NCBI GenBank assembly: GCA_964500435.1
Contig: CAZCNL010000009.1
Coordinates: 58,182 to 122,181, forward strand
Reading direction: 5' to 3'
From: GWF2-33-9 sp964500435
GTDB lineage: Bacteria; Bacteroidota; Ignavibacteria; Kapaibacteriales; UBA2268
DNA: 64,000 bases
The position numbers and the translations under genes were made by a program. The notes beneath the pieces were generated by a model. It worked only from the letters and a program-made list of their open reading frames with translations, was not told where the DNA came from and ran no database searches. Position 1 is the stretch's first letter; each line of letters starts with the position of its first letter. Below, in pieces: positions 8,975 to 16,848 of this stretch.

Positions 8975-10006
8975 TTACTCTCTATCGCCTTGAAAATAAT
9001 TGATTAATCTTTGTACTTTAAATTTATCTTCGTGAACAGGTTCATTCATTAAAACTGATTGTAAACTATCGGCAAACACTTTTGCAGGATTATACCCATA
9101 AGTTTGGAGTAAATAGTTCAAAGCAATTGCTTCGGCAATTACCGTAATATTTTTACCAGGGTAAATTGGCAATTTAATGTACGAAAGCTGAACGCCCATT
9201 ACTTCGGCAAAAGATTTTTCCAGTCCTGTTCTTGTGTAATCTTCATTTGGGTCATATTCCTCTAATTCCACAATAATTTCAAGCCTTTTTTGAAAACGCA
9301 CTGCACGAATTCCGAACATTGCCCGAACATCAATGATTCCTACGCCACGTATTTCCATAAAATGCTTTGCTATTCTTGTGCTTGTCCCCATTATTGTTGC
9401 GTCAGCATTATTTGTAAGCATAACGGCATCGTCAGCAACCAAGCGATGCCCCCTTTCAACTAAATCCAATGCAATTTCGCTTTTTCCGATTTGACTACGT
9501 CCAACAAATAAAATGCCAACTCCATAAACATCTGTAAATGTCCCATGAACAACCATTTGTGGTGAAAAATGGTCGTTTAAAAAATTAGAAATTACTTCAT
9601 TAACTACATTTACATCTTTATTTGTTTTCAATACAGCGATTTTTTCTTTAAAAAATTCATTCAACAAATATTCTGGTAACGTATAATCATTTGTTAATAT
9701 CAAACAAGGGATTCGCCTTTGAGTAATATTTCTCACAGCTGAAATTTGATTTTCTATTGATAATTTACCTAAATACTCAATTTCTTCTTTGGCAAATAAT
9801 TGAATTTGTGCTGTTTTTGAGCCGTCTTCATATCCTGTTAATAAAAATTGCGGTCGATATAAAATTCTCGATTCTACTACATTATCCAAAGTTGAAATAT
9901 CAGACAAAACTTCAAAATCAATCTGTATTGATTGTTCTTCCAATATTTCTTTTACTAACAATTTATCTTTTATTAATACAGGATTATCTTTGAATGTCCA
10001 AGTCAT
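8975..10006 (-). CDS. hprK: HPr kinase/phosphorylase
   Basis: 343 aa. The N-terminal domain (1-130) is typical, and the C-terminal kinase domain has the catalytic His at 154 ('VVHG'), the Walker A-like loop GRSQIGKS at 169-176, 'RLVADDAV' and the HprK signature 'RGVGIIDVRAMFG'. The enzyme phosphorylates and dephosphorylates Ser-46 of HPr or an HPr-like protein. No ptsH or other PTS gene is in the window, as is often the case for HprK in this part of the tree, where it may act in a reduced regulatory system. A candidate -7 box lies at 10028-10035, giving a very short leader. Confidence 0.95.
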   Translation of the reverse strand: MTWTFKDNPVLIKDKLLVKEILEEQSIQIDFEVLSDISTLDNVVESRILYRPQFLLTGYEDGSKTAQIQLFAKEEIEYLGKLSIENQISAVRNITQRRIPCLILTNDYTLPEYLLNEFFKEKIAVLKTNKDVNVVNEVISNFLNDHFSPQMVVHGTFTDVYGVGILFVGRSQIGKSEIALDLVERGHRLVADDAVMLTNNADATIMGTSTRIAKHFMEIRGVGIIDVRAMFGIRAVRFQKRLEIIVELEEYDPNEDYTRTGLEKSFAEVMGVQLSYIKLPIYPGKNITVIAEAIALNYLLQTYGYNPAKVFADSLQSVLMNEPVHEDKFKVQRLINYFQGDRE

Positions 10007-10027
10007 AAATTTTCAAAAAATAATATG

Positions 10028-10035
10028 CAAAATTA
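10028..10035 (-). promoter_or_regulatory. Candidate -7 promoter element upstream of hprK
   Basis: The minus strand reads TAATTTTGCA, matching TAnnTTTG and identical over ten bases to the element before alaS. It ends 22 bases before the hprK ATG. A -33 TTTG is not visible at the usual distance. Confidence 0.4.
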
Positions 10036-10201
10036 ATTAAATTAAATAAAGTAAGACGTTTTTAACTTTTATTAATTACAAGATTAGAAATTATCACTAG
10101 TGGTAATGATTAATGAACATCTACGAAATGTTAAGATATCAACAATCATTTAAAGAAAAATTATCCTAATCTTATCAGAGGAAGTATGATGATTTTTTAT
10201 G

Positions 10202-11242
10202 TTATAAATTTTGAGCTTTTTTATTAAAAATTTCAGTTTTATTTAATTTAATATTAACAAATAAATCAGGTAATTTATATTGATCTTTTTCGCTTAAAGA
10301 GTCACTTATAGAACTTTTTAATGGAGTCGAAATATCTATTTTCTCTTTAAGTATAATTGACTGCTTATCTATGTCTTCAGGTTTTTGTGGTATATAAAAA
10401 TATTTTGACAAACCTTCCCAATCCTTATCTCTGATTGTTACAACATTGTCAAGATAAAAACTAACCCAAAAATCACCTATTTTAGAGTTTGGTTCTTCTT
10501 GTAAAAGTTTATTTTCTGTTATTTCAATATAATTTTTGTCAAGTTCAAAACCGATATAATTTCGTCCTAATCGTTTGGCGGCTAATGCTGTCGTTCCTGT
10601 TCCGTTAAAAGGGTCTAAAACAATATCATTTTCGTCTGTTGTCATTAAAATTAAACGTTCAAGCAAATGCACAGGTAATTGACAAGGGTGGTCATCTCTG
10701 TATTTATTATGTTTCATTCTGTGTATATCTGTCCAAACATCAGAAACCAAAGGTCCAAAAGGGTGTAATAATCCTTTTTTACCACCGTAATCTTTTGCTA
10801 AATAATTTGATTTACGTTCTCGTTTGTGCGGATAACGAATTTCGTAAAATTTTAATTCTTTTGCATTTTTTGCGTAAAATAAAATTCCGTAATGTCCAGG
10901 TTGCAGTGTTTTTCCCATTGGCGCTGTCGGTGCGTCCCAACTTATCCAATGTTTAAAATCAGCAATCGTGTTTAAATGTGCGGCGTAAAAAGTTAACCAT
11001 TTCGGAATATTATGCAAAAATATTGAACCTGTTGGTTTTGTAACTCTTACCATTTCCGAAATCCACGTTTCGCACCATTTTATATATTCTTGAACTTGTA
11101 AACTATCTTTGTATGAATTATAACCTTTTTTCAAATTGAATGGTGGGTCGGCAAAAGTCATATCTATTGAATTGTCTGGAATATTTTTAAATAATTCCAA
11201 ACAATCTCCTTGCAATATTTTATTTTTGTAGTTTTCAATCAT
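10202..11242 (-). CDS. Type II DNA methyltransferase (beta-class, N6-adenine or N4-cytosine)
   Basis: 346 aa. Catalytic motif IV is DPPF at residues 32-35 and the AdoMet-binding motif I/X region is 'HPCQLPVHLLERLI' then DPFNGTGTTA at 210-219. The order motif IV, target-recognition region, motif I makes it a beta-class amino-methyltransferase. DPPF does not by itself separate N6-adenine from N4-cytosine. About 100 residues follow the catalytic fold and have no motif I recognise. Its ATG overlaps the TGA of the upstream endonuclease gene (ATGA), so it is translationally coupled to it. Target sequence cannot be read from the protein by eye. Confidence 0.88.
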   Translation of the reverse strand: MIENYKNKILQGDCLELFKNIPDNSIDMTFADPPFNLKKGYNSYKDSLQVQEYIKWCETWISEMVRVTKPTGSIFLHNIPKWLTFYAAHLNTIADFKHWISWDAPTAPMGKTLQPGHYGILFYAKNAKELKFYEIRYPHKRERKSNYLAKDYGGKKGLLHPFGPLVSDVWTDIHRMKHNKYRDDHPCQLPVHLLERLILMTTDENDIVLDPFNGTGTTALAAKRLGRNYIGFELDKNYIEITENKLLQEEPNSKIGDFWVSFYLDNVVTIRDKDWEGLSKYFYIPQKPEDIDKQSIILKEKIDISTPLKSSISDSLSEKDQYKLPDLFVNIKLNKTEIFNKKAQNL

Positions 11243-12222
11243 TTCAATTCTTTTTTAAGGGTTTTCTTAAAACGTTCTATTTCGTCTTTGTGAAATGTAA
11301 AAACATCATCATAAGCCGTAACCATTCGCATTAAATCTCCTTTGCGAACGTACCAACCAATTCCATCAACAAAACCAATAAATTTTGCTTTCGGATAATA
11401 TTTTGTAATTAAGTTTTTTATGCTTCCTTCTGTTTTTGATTTGTCGCCTTGTCCCGAAGAAGTTGTTACCAGAAATGAACTTTCAATTATTATTTTCGGA
11501 TTTTCTTTTGAAGGAATAATAAAATCCATTGTTCGTTTTGCAACTTTTTCTCTTGCAAAAAGTTCGTCTAAATCACCTTTTTCAAAAGGTATTTTTAAGT
11601 CTTTTAATATCGTTGCAATGTAAAATTCCGGATTATTTTCTGCTTTGCCTGAATATGAACCTTTTTCTTTGTACCTTACAAGTGTGTCAATTAGTGCAGG
11701 AATTTCAAATTTAAGTTTTGAAATACTTAATTTTTTAAGTTCAAATAGGGGTAAAGTTTGTGCTAAAAATGGTATTGTCGAACCTTCAAAAAATAGGTTT
11801 ACAATACCTTTTCTAAAATATTTGTTATCTTTAATGAGTTTGTTTATACGACTATCGCCCCATTCAGAAATATCATTAATTTCATGATTTTCTGACCATT
11901 TGTCTTTATACAATAATTTTGATAATTCTTTGCTTTCAGCAACTCTAACAACTGTAATTAAGCGTTTTAGGCTTTCATTTGCAAACCCTGTTAATGCAAG
12001 TAAAGCACGTAATCCGTTTTCTTTATCTTCCAATAATTCTTCAAAAAATTCTTTTTTAAGTCCTTGCGTTTCAATTTTGTTTTTTAAAACAAGCAAAGTT
12101 TCTTTAAGCGAATTTATATAACTTTCGTATTTATCCTGAAATTCAGGATTATAGAAATAGAAAGTATTTTTTTCTATTACCGTTTTAAATTTTAATTGAT
12201 TAATATCACTTGATTTTTTCAC
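11239..12222 (-). CDS. Probable type II restriction endonuclease, partner of the adjacent methyltransferase
   Basis: 327 aa, GTG start (no ATG near the N-terminus). The N-terminal ~190 residues are helical and unrecognised. The C-terminal part looks like a PD-(D/E)XK-type nuclease core: a helix with E195 ('GKAENNPEF'), then D233 in 'TMDFIIP', E247 in 'IIIESSF', then 'TTSSGQGDKSKTEG' with K261/K263. E247 is followed by S-S, so this would be a non-canonical ExK variant with a lysine supplied downstream. The pattern is reminiscent of DpnII-type enzymes, but I cannot assign a family. The strongest support for function is the overlap with a methyltransferase gene. Confidence 0.6.
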   Translation of the reverse strand: MKKSSDINQLKFKTVIEKNTFYFYNPEFQDKYESYINSLKETLLVLKNKIETQGLKKEFFEELLEDKENGLRALLALTGFANESLKRLITVVRVAESKELSKLLYKDKWSENHEINDISEWGDSRINKLIKDNKYFRKGIVNLFFEGSTIPFLAQTLPLFELKKLSISKLKFEIPALIDTLVRYKEKGSYSGKAENNPEFYIATILKDLKIPFEKGDLDELFAREKVAKRTMDFIIPSKENPKIIIESSFLVTTSSGQGDKSKTEGSIKNLITKYYPKAKFIGFVDGIGWYVRKGDLMRMVTAYDDVFTFHKDEIERFKKTLKKELK

Positions 12223-12298
12223 GATTTTAACTTTAAGATTTAATATTTTAATAATTTTATGAATATCTTTAAACGCAAATGTAAAAGAAAAATTTTAT

Positions 12299-14539
12299 TT
12301 ACATCTTTGGTAGTTGGAAGATAAGTTCTGTCCCAACATTTTCTTGTGAATTTACTATTAATTTACCTTTGTGTAATTCGATTACTTGTTGGATTATCAT
12401 AGTCCCTATTCCAAAACCAGTTCCGTCTTTTGCAGTAGAAAAATATGGTGTCAGCATTTTTCTTTTAACTTCTTCATCCATTCCTTTGCCTGAATCCTTT
12501 ACTTTAAAATAATTGAATTTTGCTTCTGTCCATGTTTCTAATTCGATAATTCCTGAACGATCTGGCAACGCTTTGATAGCATTTTCAACGGCATTTCTCA
12601 ATGCTCTGATTAATTTAGGTTTATCACAGTTGAGTTGGTAATCTACACCTTTTATTTCAATTTTTACGTTTGGGAAAATAGTTTGGTCGAACTCGCTCGC
12701 TACTTCTTTGAGCAAGTTTAATGATGATGCTTCAACAATTTCCAAATTCATCGAACGCCCAACTGTAACAAGGTCTCTAACCCTTTTTTGAAGTAACGAT
12801 ACTTGGAATAAAATTTTTTCGATTCTATTTTGATTTTCTGGATTGTTTCTGCAAGTCATTTGTTCGGCATTTAATCTTATTGTTAGTAAGTTTGTTTGCA
12901 TATCGTGAGCCAGTTGCGCCCAATGTGTAAGTCTTTGACGTTCTAATTGTTCAGTGATATCGAATCCATTTAACATAATTCCTTGGAATCGTCCGATTAT
13001 TGACCAAAGTGGAGAAATATTGAATAAGTAGTCTTTATGATTATTGCTTTTTATTATTGTTATTTTTTTGGATTGATTTTTTTTATAATACATTCCTTCA
13101 TCGATAAACGATAATATTTCATTCATAGAAGAAGCTGTAATATATGCTCTCAAAGGTCTTTCTAATGGCATTATTGGGTCTAATTCTAAAAATTCTCTCG
13201 CTTTCAAATTTAAATTCTTAACATTGCCTCTTTCATCGATAAAAATGATTATTCCAAGACTTGATAAATTTAATAAATCTTGAAATATTTTCTTTTGGTT
13301 TAAGTATAATCTGAAAAAGACTAAAAGCGTGATTAATAAGATAATTGGAATTGCATATTTAAAACTAAACGAAAAAAATCGATTGATTGCCCAAAAATAA
13401 TTTTCTTTCAGTTTAATTATTTCCGAAAAGTACTTTGATGATAATATTAAGTAATTGTCAAAGAAGGTAATATTTGGTTTTTGGGTGAAATTCTGACCTA
13501 TAATTAAGTTTTCGTTCAATTGTATTTTCAAATTTTGGTCATAAATTAAAATACCATTTCGCAAGATTAAAATGAAATAGTCATTTTTAAAGGTCAAAAA
13601 CATAGGCTCAAATAAATTATCGGGCAATTCAATTTCGTCAAGAACTTCGAATTGGTTATTGCCTTTATAAAGTTGCAATTTGCAATATGTTTTGCTATTT
13701 TCATTACTAATATAAGATAATGAAATTCCACTGGATGATGTGTTTGATATAGCAATTTGATTTATATCGCAGTTAATGTATTCTGTTGCTTCAATATTAT
13801 TATTTTTAAAATTTAAAATTTCAATTAATGTTGTATTTGAATTTTCAAAAGAAGATAAAATTATAATTTTAGAATTACTTTGATAAAGTCTGCTTAGCTC
13901 ACTGAAATTGATATTATTTTGAAGTATTTTATTATGATTTTTATCATAAATGCTTAAAAATTTCGAGAAAGGATTTTTTTCTAAAACTGCCAGTTTAATA
14001 TTTTGATTTGTAATAAGAAGAAAATCTTCGGCTTTGTTATCGATTAATTCAAAAGTCACAAGCGACGATTTAACTTGGCAAAAATAAAGATTCTCGTTTA
14101 TTTGCAAATAAAATTCATTATAATTCAAACTTAAGATTTTATATTTTGCATCTACTAACTTTCTTTCTTCATTTTCAATTTTTGCTTGGGAAATTTGATT
14201 TAACGTTGAATCCAAGATTACTAAGAATAAGGAATCCCTTTGACTTGCAATTAAATATAGATTTTTATTTAAAATTGTAATGTATTCAATTTCATAACCA
14301 CTTAATATTTTACCAAGTGATTTTTTCTTTTCTATTCCATCCCAAACTGAAATAGTTTCGAGCGAATTTGTCCAATTTGGTTTGACCAAATACGTTCGAA
14401 ATGGTTCAATAGTATCAACTAATATTTTGCTCCCTTGAAATGTATATTGTTTTTCGATTTCCAAAGGGAAAAGTCCACCCGAAAATACTTTGGTTGTTAT
14501 GCTCAATATTATAAATAATATGAATAATATTTTTTTCAA
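12299..14539 (-). CDS. Membrane sensor histidine kinase (orphan)
   Basis: 746 aa, TTG start. It has a signal peptide (1-20), a large extracytoplasmic beta-rich region (about 25-390) with repeated short strands suggestive of a propeller-type sensor, a transmembrane helix at about 396-413, a PAS domain (about 424-530), a HisKA dimerisation helix with phospho-acceptor H545 ('LAHDMQTNLL'), and an HATPase domain with the N box (N653 in 'VENAIKAL'), DSGKGM at 682-687 and GTGFGIG at 706-712. All catalytic boxes look intact. No response regulator is adjacent, so the partner is unknown. The sensor region matches nothing I recognise with certainty. Confidence 0.9.
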   Translation of the reverse strand: MKKILFILFIILSITTKVFSGGLFPLEIEKQYTFQGSKILVDTIEPFRTYLVKPNWTNSLETISVWDGIEKKKSLGKILSGYEIEYITILNKNLYLIASQRDSLFLVILDSTLNQISQAKIENEERKLVDAKYKILSLNYNEFYLQINENLYFCQVKSSLVTFELIDNKAEDFLLITNQNIKLAVLEKNPFSKFLSIYDKNHNKILQNNINFSELSRLYQSNSKIIILSSFENSNTTLIEILNFKNNNIEATEYINCDINQIAISNTSSSGISLSYISNENSKTYCKLQLYKGNNQFEVLDEIELPDNLFEPMFLTFKNDYFILILRNGILIYDQNLKIQLNENLIIGQNFTQKPNITFFDNYLILSSKYFSEIIKLKENYFWAINRFFSFSFKYAIPIILLITLLVFFRLYLNQKKIFQDLLNLSSLGIIIFIDERGNVKNLNLKAREFLELDPIMPLERPLRAYITASSMNEILSFIDEGMYYKKNQSKKITIIKSNNHKDYLFNISPLWSIIGRFQGIMLNGFDITEQLERQRLTHWAQLAHDMQTNLLTIRLNAEQMTCRNNPENQNRIEKILFQVSLLQKRVRDLVTVGRSMNLEIVEASSLNLLKEVASEFDQTIFPNVKIEIKGVDYQLNCDKPKLIRALRNAVENAIKALPDRSGIIELETWTEAKFNYFKVKDSGKGMDEEVKRKMLTPYFSTAKDGTGFGIGTMIIQQVIELHKGKLIVNSQENVGTELIFQLPKM

Positions 14540-14573
14540 ATTCTTTATTCTTTCTAATCTTATTCAAATTTTA

Positions 14574-16709
14574 TTAAAAGTTCATTGGCTTACCTTGTTT
14601 CAAGGAATCTAAAATTAAAAAAGTTGACTTTGTTGTATAATAAATTTCTTCGAAAGGAATTGGCATTTGCTTGCCAAGCTTTTTAGCTTCGATAACAGTT
14701 TGAATTTCACGCTTTATACCTTTTTCACCATCGAAATTCATTTCTTTTACTTTTCCACCTTGGTAAAATCGAACTTTTGTAAAGTTGTCCATAATTGCAA
14801 CTTTACTTTGACAGAAAATTTCGCAATACTCCTTTGGAAGCAAAGAATCACCAGCGGAAGTGTATATAATTGTTCCGACCGAACCATCAGCAAATTTGAT
14901 AATAATTGAGAGGTTATCATTATTTGAAAATTCGCTTTGTGAACTTGAAATATTATAAGCATACAGCTCGGCAGGTTTCGATTTAGTTAAAAAAATTAAA
15001 GTATCAATGAAATGACAAACTTCGCCAATTATTCGACCACCTTGTTCGGGTTGTTGTATCCAACTACTTTTGGGAATAAATCCAGCATTCACCCGATAAA
15101 TTATATTCATCGGCTCTCTTCTTGCGTCGAAAAATTTTTCAATCGAAAGAAAAGCATCTGAAAATCTTCGGTTAAATCCGACCATTACTGGTGTGTTGTT
15201 CTTTGTATAAAGTTCTGCTATTTCCTCAAGTTCATTTTGCTTGATTGCTAATGGTTTTTCGACATATATTGCTTTATTATGTTTCATTGCTTCAGAAACA
15301 TAATAATAATGGCTACTATGTTGCGATGCACAAAATATTAAATCAACAGTATCATTTTTAATTACTTCGAGACCATTTGAATGAGCTTCTCTGAAGTTAA
15401 ATCTTTTAGCAACATTCATCGAAGTGAGCGAAGAAGAATTAGCAAGTGCAATAAATTCAACATCGCATTTTTGTAATGCTGGCAATAGATAATTTTGTGC
15501 AAAAGAACCTGTTCCAATAAAACCTACTTTAACTTTAGCATCATTAACAGACTTATTATTTATTTTTACAAATGATTTAATTTTATTTTCTCGTTGAGGA
15601 TAATACAATAATATGCCAATATATTTTTCTTTTAATTCTCCTGAAATTAGCTTGTATGCATTATTTGCCTCTTGAATATCAAATTTATGCGTAGTTAAAA
15701 TAGAAAAATTCAATTTTTTTTGAGAAAGCAATTCAATAATAGCTTGCATATTTCTATTTTCCGTCCATCGCACGAAAGCTAAAGGATAATCATAACCTAA
15801 TTCTTCATAATTGGGGTCATAGCGTCCGGGTCCATAACTTGTCGCAATACGTAATTCTAATTCTTTTCTGTAAAAGTTATCACGAGGAATATTGATAGGG
15901 ACAGCACCGACAACGATAATTTTACCTCGTTTTCGTAATAAATCAATTGCCAGTTCGATCGGCTGATTTGAATTTGCTGAAGCAGTAATTATAACACTAT
16001 CAAACCCACTGGAATTTGTACTGAAAATTGCTTCTTTGACAAACTCTTTGCTGCTTTTGAACACATTTTGACAACCTAATTTCTTGGCAAGGTCAAAAGT
16101 TGATTCATCAATATCGAACCCAACAACATTTGCACCGTTTGCTTTTAATAATTGTACTGTAATTTGACCAATTAGACCTAAACCAATTACAGCGACATTT
16201 TCTCCGAGCTGCGTTTCTGCTTGACGTACGCCTTGTAAAGCAATTGAAGCAACAGTTGTGTACGCAGCTTCTTCTGTTGTTACATTTTCAGGTAATTTTA
16301 CAGCTAAATTCTTTGGTATCGCACAAATTTCACTATGATTTGCATAACCAGCACCAGCAACGGCAACTCTATCACCAATTTTAAATTCATCACAATCGCT
16401 TTCGATTACCACACCAGCGGCGCTATATCCTAATGTTTTATAGGAATCAAGTTTTGCTTTTACTCTTTCCAAAGTTGCAAATAATCCCTCTTTTTTAATA
16501 AAATCGATTACTAATTTAACTTGCTCAGGTTGTCTCCTCGCTCTTTCAAGTAATGATGCTTTTGCATTATCAACCGAAGTTTTTTCTGTACCGGCACTTA
16601 TCAAAGAATGGGATAATTCTACTAAAATGCCATTTGGAAAACATCTTGGTGCAGGGATTTCTTCTATTATAATTTCACCTGTTTTTTGATGCTGTAATAA
16701 TTGTAACAT
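14574..16709 (-). CDS. Bi-domain oxidoreductase: zinc-type alcohol dehydrogenase fused to Gfo/Idh/MocA
   Basis: 711 aa. Residues 1-370 are a medium-chain dehydrogenase with nucleotide loop GLGLIG at 176-181; residues 391-711 are a Gfo/Idh/MocA oxidoreductase with GTGSFA at 399-404 and the EKP catalytic motif at 484-486. This fused architecture is known in clusters for cell-surface polysaccharide synthesis, where it is presumed to oxidise or epimerise a nucleotide sugar; substrate is not known here. The usual companions (heparinase-like proteins, glycosyltransferases) are absent. It is divergent from the GH2-like gene across a 139-bp intergenic region holding a TTGAT-N4-ATCAA dyad. Confidence 0.9.
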   Translation of the reverse strand: MLQLLQHQKTGEIIIEEIPAPRCFPNGILVELSHSLISAGTEKTSVDNAKASLLERARRQPEQVKLVIDFIKKEGLFATLERVKAKLDSYKTLGYSAAGVVIESDCDEFKIGDRVAVAGAGYANHSEICAIPKNLAVKLPENVTTEEAAYTTVASIALQGVRQAETQLGENVAVIGLGLIGQITVQLLKANGANVVGFDIDESTFDLAKKLGCQNVFKSSKEFVKEAIFSTNSSGFDSVIITASANSNQPIELAIDLLRKRGKIIVVGAVPINIPRDNFYRKELELRIATSYGPGRYDPNYEELGYDYPLAFVRWTENRNMQAIIELLSQKKLNFSILTTHKFDIQEANNAYKLISGELKEKYIGILLYYPQRENKIKSFVKINNKSVNDAKVKVGFIGTGSFAQNYLLPALQKCDVEFIALANSSSLTSMNVAKRFNFREAHSNGLEVIKNDTVDLIFCASQHSSHYYYVSEAMKHNKAIYVEKPLAIKQNELEEIAELYTKNNTPVMVGFNRRFSDAFLSIEKFFDARREPMNIIYRVNAGFIPKSSWIQQPEQGGRIIGEVCHFIDTLIFLTKSKPAELYAYNISSSQSEFSNNDNLSIIIKFADGSVGTIIYTSAGDSLLPKEYCEIFCQSKVAIMDNFTKVRFYQGGKVKEMNFDGEKGIKREIQTVIEAKKLGKQMPIPFEEIYYTTKSTFLILDSLKQGKPMNF

Positions 16710-16766
16710 AGTTTTTCTTCTTAATTGAACTTTTTTATAATTTATATTTTAATTATTACGAAATTA

Positions 16767-16780
16767 TTGATTTTTATCAA
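16767..16780. promoter_or_regulatory. FNR/CRP-like palindromic operator, TTGAT-N4-ATCAA
   Basis: The 14 bases read TTGATTTTTATCAA, a perfect match to the FNR half-site arrangement. It lies in the divergent region between the bi-domain oxidoreductase and the GH2-like gene. For the plus-strand gene, a TATTTTG element (16803-16809, a one-base-short version of TAnnTTTG) begins 29.5 bases from the dyad centre, the geometry expected for class II activation. Binding protein is inferred; none is encoded nearby. Confidence 0.45.
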
Positions 16781-16848
16781 TTAATTTTAAAAGGATTGCA
16801 ACTATTTTGCTAATTTTAAAATTTTACAGATTTCAAATTTGGAAATTT

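Noticed and set aside
10202..12222. Defence island around the restriction-modification pair
   Set aside because: Flanking genes are housekeeping or signalling genes; no other defence or mobile-element gene was found.
16807..16848. Upstream TTG as start of the GH2-like protein
   Set aside because: The ATG at 16849 is followed at once by a good signal peptide; the longer form would put a basic, aromatic stretch ahead of it.
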